Positions 21,300-30,572 of a DNA stretch of 64,000 nt are shown one piece after another. This DNA is from Azospirillum melinis (GTDB lineage Bacteria; Pseudomonadota; Alphaproteobacteria; Azospirillales; Azospirillaceae), in NCBI RefSeq assembly GCF_013340935.1, contig NZ_WHOS01000003.1, forward strand, positions 124,001 to 188,000, written 5' to 3'. Each line of letters begins with the position of its first letter. The first letter of the stretch is position 1. The translations under genes and the position numbers were made by a program. Below the pieces are notes generated by a model, which saw nothing but the letters and a program-made list of their open reading frames with translations, did not search any database and was not told the DNA's origin.

Positions 21300-21314
21300 G
21301 TTCTAGTTTGGTTC
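21300..21314 (-). promoter_or_regulatory. LexA-binding SOS box 1 (proximal)
   Basis: The sequence GTTC-TAGTTTG-GTTC is a perfect match to the alphaproteobacterial SOS operator GTTC-N7-GTTC and lies 59 nt upstream of the lexA ATG. A degenerate copy, GAAC-N7-AAAC, is at 21275-21289. Confidence 0.88.
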
Positions 21315-21349
21315 CTGCCGCGCGTCAAGCCCTCCAACGGCTTCTTTTA

Positions 21350-21364
21350 GAACTTGTGTGGAAC
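21350..21364 (-). promoter_or_regulatory. LexA-binding SOS box 2 (distal)
   Basis: GAAC-TTGTGTG-GAAC is the same operator in the opposite orientation, perfect at all eight conserved positions, 50 bp from box 1. Its right half-site is shared with a further GAAC-N5-GAAC (21361-21373), and GTTC-N4-GTTC occurs at 21399-21410. It could cooperate with box 1 in lexA autoregulation. Confidence 0.8.
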
Positions 21365-21452
21365 ATTTGGAACGGCCTGAAACAGTTTTCCTGGTGATGT
21401 TCACCTGTTCCAATCCTCGCCCAAGCGCCATGTCCTGGCGCTCTGTTCAAGT

Positions 21453-22682
21453 CTAAATGCTGAGCACCCCATCCGTCAAAGGAAGCACGGTCACCATGGC
21501 GCCCGCCGGCTCAGGATCGGCATGGGGCGGGCGGGGGATCAGGCAATCAGCCTGGGCGTACAGGGTGGTGATTGCGCTGTCCTGCCGGGCGAAGGGCGTG
21601 ACGGTCAGGACACCGTCCGGGCCGGCGGCGAGGGTGGCGCGCAGAAATTCCTCGCGCCGGTCGTTGGCCCTCAGCGCGCCGGTCAGGCGGGCGCGCAACG
21701 GCACGCGGTCGTCCTCCGGCGGCAGGCCCTGCAGCACGCGCAGGATCGGACGGAGGAACAGGAGCGCGGTGACCCCGGTGGACACCGGGTTGCCGGGCAG
21801 GCCAAGCAGAGGCACCGACCCGGCACGGCCGAACATCAGCGCCTTGCCCGGACGCATCGCCACCGTCTGCACCTCCAGCGCCACGCCGCGTTCGGCCAGC
21901 ACATCGCGCACGAGGTCGTAATCGCCCTGCGCCGCGCCGCCGGTGGTGACCAGCAGGTCGCAGCCGGCGGCTCCCTTCGCCAGGGCCGCCACACTTTCCG
22001 GCGTGTCTTTGGCGACGCCCAGATTGTGGGCGAGCCCGCCCTGGGCGGTCACCAGGGCGCAGAGGCCGAGCGCATTGGTGCTGACGATCTGGCTCGGCCC
22101 CAGCGGGTCGCCGGGCAGGGCGATCTCGTCGCCGGTGGCGAGGATGGCAATGCGCGGCCGGCGATGGACCGACAGCCACGGCACGTTGCCGCCGGCTGCC
22201 AGCGCGATGTCGCGCGCGGTCAGGCGGCGTCCCTTCGGCAGAAGCTCCTGGCCGGCCGTGAAGTCGAAGCCGGCCTCGCGGACGAAGCGACCGGCTGCCA
22301 CGGCGCGGCCGATCCGCACGGTGGCGTCGTCGGCGCTGCAATCCTCCTGCATCACAACGGCGTCGGCACCGTCGGGCAGGGGCGCGCCGGTGAAGATGCG
22401 CACCGCCTCGCCGGCGCCGACGCCGCCGGTGAAGGCATGGCCGGCAGCGGATTCGCCGATGCGGCGCAGCGGGACGGGGGCCTCGGCGGTCGCGGCGGCG
22501 ATGTCGGCGGCACGCACGGCCCAGCCATCCATGGCGGCGGCATGGAAGGGCGGCTGGGTCAGCCGGGCGATCACAGGCTCGGCCAGCACGCGGCCGAGAG
22601 CGTCGGGCAGGGCGACAATCTCCGCCGGGAGGGCGGCGAAGGCCGACAGGATGCGGGCGCGCGCCTCGGCGACGGAGATCAT
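21453..22682 (-). CDS. moeA: Molybdopterin molybdotransferase MoeA
   Basis: A 409-residue MoeA that inserts molybdate into adenylylated molybdopterin. Seen are PPFHAAAMDGWAVRAADI near residue 45 (family PxxxxSAMDGYA), the MPT-binding ILATGDEIALPGDPLGPSQIVSTN near 180 with the conserved TGDE, and GLPGNPVSTGVTALLFLRPIL near 295. It follows moaC by 4 nt in the minus-strand operon, so two steps of molybdenum cofactor synthesis are co-expressed. Confidence 0.95.
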   Translation of the reverse strand: MISVAEARARILSAFAALPAEIVALPDALGRVLAEPVIARLTQPPFHAAAMDGWAVRAADIAAATAEAPVPLRRIGESAAGHAFTGGVGAGEAVRIFTGAPLPDGADAVVMQEDCSADDATVRIGRAVAAGRFVREAGFDFTAGQELLPKGRRLTARDIALAAGGNVPWLSVHRRPRIAILATGDEIALPGDPLGPSQIVSTNALGLCALVTAQGGLAHNLGVAKDTPESVAALAKGAAGCDLLVTTGGAAQGDYDLVRDVLAERGVALEVQTVAMRPGKALMFGRAGSVPLLGLPGNPVSTGVTALLFLRPILRVLQGLPPEDDRVPLRARLTGALRANDRREEFLRATLAAGPDGVLTVTPFARQDSAITTLYAQADCLIPRPPHADPEPAGAMVTVLPLTDGVLSI

Positions 22683-22686
22683 GGCG

Positions 22687-23184
22687 TCAGGCTCCGGCGG
22701 AGGAGGACGTGGACGCGCCCCACTCGCCGCTCTTGCCGCCGGCCTTGTGCAGCAGACGCACGTCGGTGACCGTCATGCCGCGGTCCACCGCCTTGCACAT
22801 GTCGTAGACGGTCAACGCTGCGACGGTGACGGCGGTCAGCGCCTCCATCTCCACGCCGGTCTGGCCCTTCAGCTTGCAGGTCGCCGTCACGTCCACCGCG
22901 TTGCGGGAGGGATCGCAGGACAGGTCGACCTTGACCGAGGTCAGCATCAGCGGGTGGCACAGCGGGATCAGGTCGGGCGTGCGCTTGGCCCCCATGATGC
23001 CGGCCAGCCGGGCGACCGACAGCACGTCGCCCTTCTTCACCCCGCCCTGCATGATGAGATCAAGGGTTTCCTGCTGCATCAGCACGGTCGCCGCGGCGGT
23101 GGCGGTGCGTTCGGTATCGGCCTTGTCGGAGACGTCGACCATCACCGCCTTGCCCTCGGCGTCGAAATGGGTGAAGCCGGTCAT
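22687..23184 (-). CDS. moaC: Cyclic pyranopterin monophosphate synthase MoaC
   Basis: A 165-residue MoaC, which with MoaA converts GTP to cyclic pyranopterin monophosphate, the first stage of molybdenum cofactor synthesis. Conserved stretches are [52 protein letters not shown] and [11 protein letters not shown], holding the active-site Lys, His and Asp residues. Its start overlaps the upstream GNAT gene by 4 nt (ATGA). Confidence 0.97.
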   Translation of the reverse strand: MTGFTHFDAEGKAVMVDVSDKADTERTATAAATVLMQQETLDLIMQGGVKKGDVLSVARLAGIMGAKRTPDLIPLCHPLMLTSVKVDLSCDPSRNAVDVTATCKLKGQTGVEMEALTAVTVAALTVYDMCKAVDRGMTVTDVRLLHKAGGKSGEWGASTSSSAGA

Positions 23185-23690
23185 CGCACGGTCTCCGTTA
23201 GACGCTTTTCCATGAAGATGCTGACGCCGTTGTCTTCGTAGCAGGCATAGGGGCCGCGGTCGGTGAAGCCGGCCTTGCGGTAGAGCGCCAGCGCCTCGGG
23301 CTGATGAATGCCCGATTCGAGCATAAGCGCGTCCAGGCCTTCCGCCCGTGCCTGCTCTTCCAGCCGGGCGAGCAGGCGGTCGCCGATGCGCTGTCCACGG
23401 GCGGCGGGATCGACATACATCCGCTTGATCTCGCCATAGCCGGCCGGATCGACGCGGAGTGCTGCGCAGCCGACCGGAACGCCGTCCTTGCGGGCGACGA
23501 GGAAGCGCAGGTCCGGCGCCTCAAGCTCGCCGATGTCGAGCAGGTGGCAGGTGTCCGCCGGGTAGAGGTCGAGCAGATAGCGGTCGAGCGCCGCCACCAG
23601 CGCGACCACGGCATCCTGGCGCGGGCTCTCCGCAGCGATCACCACATCGGCTCCCGCTTCTGCTCCCGTATCGGCCACCACATCGGTCAT
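23181..23690 (-). CDS. GNAT-family N-acetyltransferase
   Basis: A 169-residue GNAT protein. The acetyl-CoA-binding motif A is visible as [25 protein letters not shown] near residue 105, followed by [21 protein letters not shown], the usual motif B region. Substrate cannot be inferred. It starts 4 nt after the trpC stop and overlaps moaC by ATGA, so it is fully embedded in the trp-moa operon. That operon lacks a GNAT gene at this point in the commonly seen alphaproteobacterial order. Confidence 0.88.
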   Translation of the reverse strand: MTDVVADTGAEAGADVVIAAESPRQDAVVALVAALDRYLLDLYPADTCHLLDIGELEAPDLRFLVARKDGVPVGCAALRVDPAGYGEIKRMYVDPAARGQRIGDRLLARLEEQARAEGLDALMLESGIHQPEALALYRKAGFTDRGPYACYEDNGVSIFMEKRLTETVR

Positions 23691-23694
23691 CGCA

Positions 23695-24498
23695 TCACAC
23701 CGGAGCCAGCAGGGCGCGGGTGGCGGCAGTGACGTCGGCCTGCCGCATCAGCGATTCGCCGACCAGGAAGCAGCGCGCCCCGACCTTCGCCATCCGGGCC
23801 AGATCGACGGGGCTGTAGAGCCCGCTCTCCGCCACCAGCATGCGATCGGCCGGAACGGTGGCGGCCAGTTCTTCCGTCGTCGCAATATCGACCGCCAAGG
23901 TCTTGAGATTGCGGTTGTTGACGCCCAGCAACGGCGTCTTCAGCAGCAGGGCGCGGTCCAGTTCGGCGCGGTCGTGCACCTCGACCAGCACGTCCAGCCC
24001 CTGGGCGATGGCGGCGTCCTCGATCTCCGCCGCCTGGGCGTCGGACAGGGACGCCATGATGATCAGAATGCAGTCGGCCCCCAATGCGCGGGCTTCGACG
24101 ATCTGATAAGGATCGACCATGAAGTCCTTGCGCAGAACCGGCAAATCCACCGCGGCGCGGGCGGCCACCAGATACTCGTCCTTGCCCTGGAAATAGGGCT
24201 CGTCGGTCAGCACCGACAGGCAGGTGGCGCCGCCCTCGCGGTAGGCACGGGCCAGCGCCGGCGGGTCGAAATCGGGACGGATCAGGCCCTTGGACGGGCT
24301 CGCCTTCTTGATCTCGGCGATCAGGCCGTAACGCCCGGCCTCGACCGCGGCGCTCAGCGCCCGGATGAAGCCGCGCGGCGGGTTGGTCTCGTTGGCGGCC
24401 CTGGCGGCGGCCTCCACCTCCGACAAAGGGCGGGCGGCCTTGCGGGAGGCCACCAAGGCGCGCTTGTCGTCGTTGATGCGGGTCAGAACGTCGCTCAT
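23695..24498 (-). CDS. trpC: Indole-3-glycerol phosphate synthase
   Basis: A 267-residue (beta/alpha)8 enzyme that closes CdRP to indole-3-glycerol phosphate in tryptophan synthesis. Landmarks are the substrate loop [21 protein letters not shown] near residue 55, [13 protein letters not shown] near 120, and [28 protein letters not shown] near the end. The ATG at 24498 overlaps the trpD stop by 1 nt (TGATG). Longer readings of this frame run into trpD and are not real. Confidence 0.97.
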   Translation of the reverse strand: MSDVLTRINDDKRALVASRKAARPLSEVEAAARAANETNPPRGFIRALSAAVEAGRYGLIAEIKKASPSKGLIRPDFDPPALARAYREGGATCLSVLTDEPYFQGKDEYLVAARAAVDLPVLRKDFMVDPYQIVEARALGADCILIIMASLSDAQAAEIEDAAIAQGLDVLVEVHDRAELDRALLLKTPLLGVNNRNLKTLAVDIATTEELAATVPADRMLVAESGLYSPVDLARMAKVGARCFLVGESLMRQADVTAATRALLAPV

Positions 24499-25532
24499 CA
24501 GGCCACTGCCTCGTTGGTGATGGCGACCAGCCGGCGCAGGCGGTCGCGGGCGCCGCCGCTGTCGATGGCGTCGGCGGCCATGGCGACACCGTCCTTCAGG
24601 GTCGCGGCCTTGCCGGACACCAGCAGGGCGGCGGCGGCGTTCAAGAGAACGATGTCGCGGTAGGGGCTGCGCACGCCGTCGAACAGGGCGTGGATCGCCT
24701 CGGCGTTGACCTGGGCGTCGCCGCCCTTCAACTCCTCGATCCGGGCGCGCGGCAGGCCGGCATCCTCCGGCGTGACCTCGAACACCGTCACCTCGCCGTC
24801 CTTCAACTGGGCAACGGTGGTAGGGCCGGTGGTGGTGATCTCGTCCAGCCCGTCGGATCCGTGGACCACCCAGGCGGCCTCGGAGCCCAGCCGCTTCAGC
24901 ACCTGGGCCAGCGGTTCCACCCACTGCTTGGAGAAGACGCCGAGCACCTGCCGTTTGGCGGTCGCCGGATTGGCGAGCGGACCCAGCAGGTTGAAAACGG
25001 TGCGGGTGCCAAGCTCGACACGGGTCGGGCCGACGTTGCGCATGGCGAGGTGGTGGCGCGGCGCCATCAGGAAGGCGATGCCGGCATCCCACAGCGCCTT
25101 GCGAACCAGCGCGAAGTCGCAGTCGAGGTTGACGCCGAGCGAACCGAGCACGTCGGCGGCACCGGACTTCGACGAGATGGCGCGGTTGCCGTGCTTGGCG
25201 ACCGGCACGCCGCAGGACGACACGACCAGCGCCGCGGCTGTGGAGATGTTGTAGGTGCCGGCGCCGTCGCCGCCGGTGCCGCAGGTGTCGATGGTGCCGG
25301 GAGGCGCTTCGACGGGGATCGCCTTGGCGCGCATGACGCGGGCGGCGCCGGTGATCTCGTCCACCGTCTCGCCGCGGACGCGCAGCGCCATCAGGAAGCC
25401 GCCCATCTGCGACGGGGTGGCGTTGCCGGACATGATGATGTCGAAGGCGAAGCCGGCCTCAGCCTCGGTCAGGGCGGCGCCGGTGGCGACCTTGCCCAGG
25501 ATGGCCTTCATGTCGGACAGATCGCCGCTCAT
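24498..25532 (-). CDS. trpD: Anthranilate phosphoribosyltransferase
   Basis: A 344-residue enzyme joining anthranilate and PRPP. The PRPP-binding motif is [22 protein letters not shown] near residue 85. Also seen are [21 protein letters not shown] near 115, [23 protein letters not shown] near 170 and [15 protein letters not shown] near 225. It overlaps trpG by ATGA upstream and trpC by 1 nt downstream. Confidence 0.97.
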   Translation of the reverse strand: MSGDLSDMKAILGKVATGAALTEAEAGFAFDIIMSGNATPSQMGGFLMALRVRGETVDEITGAARVMRAKAIPVEAPPGTIDTCGTGGDGAGTYNISTAAALVVSSCGVPVAKHGNRAISSKSGAADVLGSLGVNLDCDFALVRKALWDAGIAFLMAPRHHLAMRNVGPTRVELGTRTVFNLLGPLANPATAKRQVLGVFSKQWVEPLAQVLKRLGSEAAWVVHGSDGLDEITTTGPTTVAQLKDGEVTVFEVTPEDAGLPRARIEELKGGDAQVNAEAIHALFDGVRSPYRDIVLLNAAAALLVSGKAATLKDGVAMAADAIDSGGARDRLRRLVAITNEAVA

Positions 25533-26137
25533 GCCGCGGTCTCCAGCGCAGCGCTTTCCGGGTGGGAACGGGTCAGATCCAGGAAGTTCTGCAGGATCTT
25601 GTGACCGTGCTCGCTCTCGATGCTTTCGGGGTGGAACTGCACGCCGTGGATCGGCAGCTCTCGGTGGGCCAGCGCCATGATCAGGCCGTCGGCGGTCTCG
25701 CCGGTCACCTCCAGGCAGGCGGGCAGCGTGTCGCGCTCGACGATCAGCGAGTGGTAGCGGGTGGCGCGGAACGGGCTAGGCAGGCCGGCGAGCACGCCGC
25801 GGCCCTCGTGCCGGATGTTGTCGACCTTGCCGTGCATGGGTACCGGCGCGCGGATCACCCGGCCGCCGAAGGCCTGCCCGATGGACTGGTGGCCGAGGCA
25901 GACGCCCATCAGCGGCAGGCGGGCCTTGGCGGCGGCATCGATCAGGGGCAGGCAGATGCCGGCGCGGTCGGGATCGCAGGGGCCGGGCGACAGGACGATG
26001 CCGTCGGGGCGGAGCGCCATTGCCTCCTCCACCGTCAGGGCGTCGTTGCGGCGGACCTGCACGTCGGCGCCAAGCTCGCCCAGATAATGGACGAGGTTGT
26101 AGGTAAAGCTGTCGTAATTATCGATGAGCAGCAGCAT
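25529..26137 (-). CDS. trpG: Anthranilate synthase glutamine amidotransferase component
   Basis: A 202-residue class I glutamine amidotransferase supplying ammonia to TrpE, which is not in this window. Visible are [15 protein letters not shown] at the N-terminus, the nucleophile Cys in [16 protein letters not shown] near residue 79, and the catalytic His/Glu in [14 protein letters not shown] near 170. ATG 26137 is preceded by GGAAGG repeats that make a ribosome site. The frame remains open far upstream, but that region belongs to other genes. First gene of the trpGDC-GNAT-moaC-moeA unit. Confidence 0.96.
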   Translation of the reverse strand: MLLLIDNYDSFTYNLVHYLGELGADVQVRRNDALTVEEAMALRPDGIVLSPGPCDPDRAGICLPLIDAAAKARLPLMGVCLGHQSIGQAFGGRVIRAPVPMHGKVDNIRHEGRGVLAGLPSPFRATRYHSLIVERDTLPACLEVTGETADGLIMALAHRELPIHGVQFHPESIESEHGHKILQNFLDLTRSHPESAALETAA

Positions 26138-26283
26138 GCGCCTTCCGCCTTCCACCTTTGCCCGGCCACCTTCGCCCGGGTCGTCCGGGCCGTTCCGGCC
26201 CTGTTCCAACGATGGACACCCTAGCGGCTGAAAGGGCGGATTTCCAGCCTCCGCGCAGAACTTCGCCGTGGGGCCTCGCGTCC

Positions 26284-26739
26284 TCAGCGGCAGTCGAGCT
26301 GCGGCGGCGTCTTCGGCTCGTCCAGGACGTCGCCGCGGATGTCGGTTTCCAGCGTCAGCGTGCAGCGGCGGGTCTGGTGCGGCAGGTCGGCGGCGAGCGT
26401 CGCCTCGGTGCCGCGATACCGGCAGAGCACGAACAACTTGCCGCGCTGCGCGGCGTCGAACTCCCAGAGCTGGACCAGACGACGCGCGTGCCTGGTCTCG
26501 CTGTCGGGCGCCAGGGTGGTGCGCGAGGTGGTTGCCATCTGCTGGGCGCGGTCGCCTTCGATCAGGGTGATGCCGATGAAGCTGTGGCTGTCGCGGCCCG
26601 GATAGGGCGCCCAGCCGCCCGGTGCTTCCGGCTGGGCGGTCACGCTGATGGTCGGCGGGCATTGCGGGCCGCCGGCGGCCAGCGCAGAGGAGGTGGAGGC
26701 AGCCAGCAGCAGCGGGACGGTGACAAGGTACGGGCGCAT
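26284..26739 (-). CDS. Secreted STY0301-family protein
   Basis: A 151-residue protein with a signal peptide (about 20 residues, hydrophobic [16 protein letters not shown]). The mature part begins with CPPTISV and contains [16 protein letters not shown] and a terminal LDC, giving four Cys in the mature chain. This pattern (CP.I.V..., W..C.Y) matches the STY0301 family of small periplasmic proteins of unknown function. The ATG at 26739 is chosen because it begins the signal peptide. Separated from trpG by 146 nt and divergent from the deacetylase gene. Confidence 0.72.
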   Translation of the reverse strand: MRPYLVTVPLLLAASTSSALAAGGPQCPPTISVTAQPEAPGGWAPYPGRDSHSFIGITLIEGDRAQQMATTSRTTLAPDSETRHARRLVQLWEFDAAQRGKLFVLCRYRGTEATLAADLPHQTRRCTLTLETDIRGDVLDEPKTPPQLDCR

Positions 26740-26863
26740 CGGGCAATCTCCGGGGACCGGTCGGGCCGTTGAAATGACGGCGCCGTTGCGGCGGTCGTCT
26801 GTGTCGTTTGAGCAATTGCGGTCGCTGCGGCAGGGTGCCACTGTGCGCCGCCCCGGTCGCAGG

Positions 26864-28012
26864 ATGGACGTCGTCACCATGGCCCGCAAGGCGCCTTCGA
26901 AAGCCCGCAAGGTTCCGCTTCCCCCCTTTCTGTCGAATCCCTTCGTCCTGGCTCTGGCGGCGGTCGCTGCGGTGTTCGCGGTGGCGATGGGCGTGGCGAC
27001 GCTGACCGGTGGCCGGTCCGGCGGCGAGCGTGCCCAGCAGGCAGCCGTTCAACAGGCTCCGGCCCAGCAGGCCCAGACACAGCAGGCTGCCGTGCCGCCG
27101 GCGCCCCCCTCGCTGCCGGCGGTGAAGACGGAGGCTCCGGCGCCTGCCCAGCATGCAGCCGAAGGACCGGAGCATGCGGTGCCGGAAAAGCCGGCCCAGG
27201 CGGAAACGCGTCCGCCCGCGACCACCGTGGCGATGCTGCCGCCGCCGGTTCCCCCGGCCCAGCCGCCGGTGCAGGCGCCCTCGGGCAATGCGGCATTGTG
27301 GCGCAGGAATGCGCTGCCGGCCGAGATTCCGCAGGGCAGGCCGATCATCGCCATCGTCATCGACGACATGGGGCTCGACCGCAAGCGCTCGTCCCGGATG
27401 GCCGGACTGCACGGTCCGCTGACGCTGTCCTGGCTGCCCTATGCCCGCGACCTGTCGGCCCAGTCGAAGGCGGCCCGCGCCAACGGGCATGAACTGATGC
27501 TGCACATGCCGATGGAGCCCAGCGTGAAGGCCGATCCGGGTCCGAACGCGCTGCTGGTCTCGCTGGACAAGGGCGAGATCGTGAAGCGGTTCCGCGCGGC
27601 GCTGGACAGCTTCGATGGCTATGTCGGGGTGAACAACCACATGGGCAGCCGATTCACCGCCGACCGCGCGGCTCTGGCGCCGGTGCTGACGGAACTGCAC
27701 CGGCGCGGACTGCTGTGGCTGGACAGCCGGACGACGCCCAACAGCGCCGGAATTGGGCTGGCGCAGGAACTGAAGATGCCCTGGATCGGGCGCGACGTGT
27801 TCCTCGACAATGTGGAAACGGTGGCGGCGGTGAAGGCCCAGCTGACCAAGACCGAACAGGTGGCGAAGCGTCAGGGTTACGCCGTCGCCATCGGCCACCC
27901 GCACGATGCGACAATCGAGGCTCTGGCGTCCTGGCTGCCGGATGTGCAAAAGCGTGGCTTCGTTCTTGTCCCGGTCAGCGCGGTGGTGCGGACGCACCAT
28001 GCCGGCGGCTGA
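26864..28012 (+). CDS. Divergent polysaccharide deacetylase family protein
   Basis: A 382-residue protein with a basic N-terminus, one membrane anchor (about residues 23-45, [19 protein letters not shown]) and a Pro/Ala/Gln-rich linker to about residue 150. The divergent polysaccharide deacetylase domain (Polysacc_deac_2) follows. It contains [54 protein letters not shown] and [13 protein letters not shown], keeping the Asp-Asp and His residues that would bind metal. It likely acts in the periplasm near FtsEX/EnvC-type hydrolases as in other bacteria; substrate unknown. ATG 26879 is an alternative start giving 377 residues. Confidence 0.83.
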   Translation: MDVVTMARKAPSKARKVPLPPFLSNPFVLALAAVAAVFAVAMGVATLTGGRSGGERAQQAAVQQAPAQQAQTQQAAVPPAPPSLPAVKTEAPAPAQHAAEGPEHAVPEKPAQAETRPPATTVAMLPPPVPPAQPPVQAPSGNAALWRRNALPAEIPQGRPIIAIVIDDMGLDRKRSSRMAGLHGPLTLSWLPYARDLSAQSKAARANGHELMLHMPMEPSVKADPGPNALLVSLDKGEIVKRFRAALDSFDGYVGVNNHMGSRFTADRAALAPVLTELHRRGLLWLDSRTTPNSAGIGLAQELKMPWIGRDVFLDNVETVAAVKAQLTKTEQVAKRQGYAVAIGHPHDATIEALASWLPDVQKRGFVLVPVSAVVRTHHAGG

Positions 28013-28037
28013 CCCGATTCAAAGGAAGCCCGTGGCG

Positions 28038-28256
28038 ATGCCAGTAACGATGACCGATGCGTACAAGGTGGATGGGATGACCTGCAGCGGCTGCGCCCGC
28101 TCCGTTTCGAACGCGATCACCAAGGCGGCCCCCAATGCCGCGGTGACCGTCGATCTCGCAACCGGCACCGTCGTGGTCGCCGGCGGCATCCCGGCCGAAC
28201 TGGTGCAGCAGGCGGTCGAGGCGGCCGGATTCGATTTCGGTGGAGCGGCGGCCTGA
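28038..28256 (+). CDS. Heavy-metal-associated (CopZ-like) domain protein
   Basis: A 72-residue single HMA domain: YKVDGMTCSGCARSVSNAI carries the CxxC metal site at about residues 15-18, and the fold ends with AVEAAGFDFGG. It is likely a cytosolic copper chaperone or metal-binding module. ATG 28038 lies about 9 nt after AAGGAAG; a GTG at 28032 is possible. It follows the deacetylase gene by 25 nt. No metal ATPase is nearby, so its partner is unknown. Confidence 0.85.
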   Translation: MPVTMTDAYKVDGMTCSGCARSVSNAITKAAPNAAVTVDLATGTVVVAGGIPAELVQQAVEAAGFDFGGAAA

Positions 28257-28347
28257 CCGCTCCGCTGTTGCGGCGCAACAAAACCGTTTTCTTGTTGTGG
28301 GTATTGCGGCATGCTCGGACCGATGCGATCCGTTCCGCGAGGGTGCG

Positions 28348-28578
28348 ATGCCGCTCTATTCCTATCGTTGCAAGTCCTGCGACCAGGGGTTCGAAACCCT
28401 GGTCCGCTCCGGTGAGACGCCTGCCTGCCCGTCCTGCGGCGGTGCCGACCTGACCCGCCAGGTGTCGAATGTGGCGCCGGAGGGCAAGTCCGGCGCCATC
28501 CTCCAGTCCGCCCGCCGGCAGGCCTCCAGGGAGGGGCATTTCAGCAACTATTCGCGGTCTGAACGGCCAAAGGTCTAA
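28348..28578 (+). CDS. FmdB-family zinc ribbon protein
   Basis: A 76-residue protein starting MPLYSYRCKSCDQGFETLV, the FmdB-type regulatory zinc ribbon. Paired CxxC motifs are at residues about 8-11 and 29-32 (CKSC, CPSC). The rest is polar and probably disordered. Function in this context is not known; the family often sits beside amidases or metal genes. It is convergent with the hydrolase gene that ends 6 nt away. Confidence 0.8.
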   Translation: MPLYSYRCKSCDQGFETLVRSGETPACPSCGGADLTRQVSNVAPEGKSGAILQSARRQASREGHFSNYSRSERPKV

Positions 28579-28583
28579 GCAGG

Positions 28584-29408
28584 TCAGGCGGCGGAGCCGG
28601 GGGCGGCGACTTCGGCCGTCACGGTCGTGGCGATCCAAGTCTCCAGACGCTCGGCCGCCGCCTGCCAGTCCTGTTCCAGCATCATCGCATGGCCCATGTC
28701 CGGCATGAACACCGGCTGGGTGCCCAGTGCCATCGCGGTGGCGACGATTTCCGCGCGCGGGAACAGCAGATCCTCCTCGGCCCCCATCACCAGCACCGGC
28801 ATGTCGCGAGGCGGCAGGACGGGGAAGGGGATCCAGCCGCCGATGTCGAGCAGGACGCGGCGCGATTCCTCCTGCAGAAAGCTCTCGTACTTGGCCGCTT
28901 CGGCGTGCGGCATCTTGTCGGAGAACATGGCGCGGCGGATGGCGTCGGGGTTGATCGCGGTCTCGCCGAAGCTCATCAGCATCGACATCTGCTGGAACAC
29001 GTAGGGCGAGCGCCAGGCCAGCCCCATGGTGGAGGTCAGCAGGCCGTAGGGCGGTGCCGACGCCATCAGCACGCCGGCCGGAAAGCGGCGCTTCGCCAGC
29101 GCGCGCTGCACCACCATGCCCCCCATCGAGTGGCCGATCAGCACCGGGGGAGCGGACAGGCGGCCCGCCGCCTCCAGCACGTCGTCGACATAGTCGGCGA
29201 TGCCGAAATCATGCAGCCGGTCGCGCCCTTCGCTGTTGCCGTGGCCGCGGAGCGAGACGGCATGCGCTTCCCACCCACGCTCGGCGAACCAAGGCAGGAA
29301 CTTGGCGTCCCAGATCCAGGCCCCGCTGAAGGCGCCATGGACGAACAGGAGCGGCGGCATCTTCGCGGTACCGGAGGGGCGGCGGCTGATGATTTCCAGG
29401 TGGGACAT
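28584..29408 (-). CDS. Alpha/beta-fold hydrolase
   Basis: A 274-residue alpha/beta hydrolase. The oxyanion region is LLFVHGAFSGAWIW near residue 20. The nucleophile elbow GHSMGGMV is near 95, the acid is probably in MGAEEDLLFPRAE, and the His is in PDMGHAMMLEQDW near the end. The ATG at 29408 begins the domain (MSHLEIISRRP); the frame extends 79 codons upstream without domain content. Divergent from the cupin-cob operon. Substrate cannot be assigned. Confidence 0.85.
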   Translation of the reverse strand: MSHLEIISRRPSGTAKMPPLLFVHGAFSGAWIWDAKFLPWFAERGWEAHAVSLRGHGNSEGRDRLHDFGIADYVDDVLEAAGRLSAPPVLIGHSMGGMVVQRALAKRRFPAGVLMASAPPYGLLTSTMGLAWRSPYVFQQMSMLMSFGETAINPDAIRRAMFSDKMPHAEAAKYESFLQEESRRVLLDIGGWIPFPVLPPRDMPVLVMGAEEDLLFPRAEIVATAMALGTQPVFMPDMGHAMMLEQDWQAAAERLETWIATTVTAEVAAPGSAA

Positions 29409-29589
29409 CGGATCGCAGGTTGTTGTTTTGCGCTGCAATAAGCATGGTGGGCGAAATGGCGCCTGTCCAGCCACGGTCCCGGCAACCCAGCTTTGTAAGG
29501 GCCTGCTCTGTAAGGGGACTTGAGCCGTTTGACGCCGCCGGTGCGGTTTGCGACAGTCCGGACCCGCAACACAGAACCGGAGAGCGCCC

Positions 29590-30051
29590 GTGCCGAATCC
29601 ACCGGTCCTCGATCCCGCGACGCTGACCGCCGAAACTGGCGCCACCGACTATCCGCAGCCCTTCCGGTCGCAGGTCGCCGGCCGGCACCGGGTGGTGCTG
29701 GGCGACCCGCTGGGCTTGAGCAATTTCGGCGTCAACCTGACCACGCTGGCGCCCGGCGCCTCCTCCGCCCTGCGCCACTGGCACAGCCGGCAGGACGAGT
29801 TCGTCTATGTTGTGGAGGGCGAGCTGACGCTGGTGACAGACGCCGGCGAGACGCTGCTGACCCCCGGCATGTGCGCCGGCTTTCCGCGGGGCGTCGCCGA
29901 TGGCCACCGGCTGATCAACCGCAGCGACCGGCCGGCCAGCTATCTGGAGGTCGGCGACCGCAGTGGCGGCGATGAGATCGACTATTCCGACGAGGACATG
30001 GTCTGGCGCGACGGCGCCTATCACCACCGTGACGGGACTGTCTGGGAATGA
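29590..30051 (+). CDS. Cupin-domain protein at the head of the cobalamin operon
   Basis: A 153-residue single cupin. Motif 1 is visible as HWHSRQDEFVYVVEGELTLVTDAGE and motif 2 as FPRGVADGHRLINRSDRPASYL; the His, Glu and His ligands for a metal are present. The GTG at 29590 has GGAGAG about 6 nt upstream. Its last four bases overlap cobU (ATGA). Its role is unknown; the coupling suggests expression with cobalamin genes, though a stand-alone sugar or small-molecule isomerase is equally possible. Confidence 0.82.
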   Translation: MPNPPVLDPATLTAETGATDYPQPFRSQVAGRHRVVLGDPLGLSNFGVNLTTLAPGASSALRHWHSRQDEFVYVVEGELTLVTDAGETLLTPGMCAGFPRGVADGHRLINRSDRPASYLEVGDRSGGDEIDYSDEDMVWRDGAYHHRDGTVWE

Positions 30052-30572
30052 GTGCCGATGTCACCCTGGTGCTGGGCGGTGCGCGGTCGGGCAAGAGCCG
30101 CTATGCCGAGGGGCTGGTGACGGCGTTGGGTGGGCCGCGGGTCTACATCGCCACCTCGCAGGTGTGGGACGCCGAGATGGCCGAGCGGGTGGCGAAGCAC
30201 CGCGACGACCGCGGCCCGGACTGGACGACCGTGGAGGAGCCGCGCGACCTGACCGGAACCTTGCGCCGGCATGCCGCCGAGCGTACCGGCGTCCTGGTCG
30301 ATTGCCTGACGCTGTGGCTGACCAACCTGATGATGGCCGAGGCCGACATCGCTGCGGAAACCGCGGCGCTGGTGGCGCTTCTGCCGACGCTGCCCGGCCG
30401 GGTGGTGCTCGTTTCCAATGAGGTCGGGCTCGGCATCGTACCCGACAATGCGCTGGCGCGCCGCTTCCGCGACCATGCCGGCCGCCTGCACCAATCCATC
30501 GCGGCCGCGGCGCCGCGCGTCGTGCTGACCGTCGCCGGTCTGCCGATGTTCGTGAAGGGAACCTCCATATGA
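30048..30572 (+). CDS. cobU: Adenosylcobinamide kinase / adenosylcobinamide-phosphate guanylyltransferase
   Basis: A 174-residue bifunctional CobU/CobP that phosphorylates adenosylcobinamide and adds GMP before lower-ligand attachment. The P-loop LVLGGARSGKSRYAE is near residue 8, and DCLTLWLTNL plus VSNEVGLGIVP are the conserved downstream motifs. The gene overlaps the cupin gene upstream and cobO downstream, both by ATGA. Confidence 0.95.
   Translation: MSADVTLVLGGARSGKSRYAEGLVTALGGPRVYIATSQVWDAEMAERVAKHRDDRGPDWTTVEEPRDLTGTLRRHAAERTGVLVDCLTLWLTNLMMAEADIAAETAALVALLPTLPGRVVLVSNEVGLGIVPDNALARRFRDHAGRLHQSIAAAAPRVVLTVAGLPMFVKGTSI

Noticed and set aside
26138..28000. Upstream extension of the trpG frame through the STY0301 and deacetylase region
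   Set aside because: TrpG homology begins exactly at ATG 26137 with a ribosome site; the extension runs antisense to or across other genes and has no domain.
29409..29589. Looked for a cobalamin riboswitch before the cupin-cob operon
   Set aside because: No B12-box or recognisable aptamer core was found by eye, so none is annotated.
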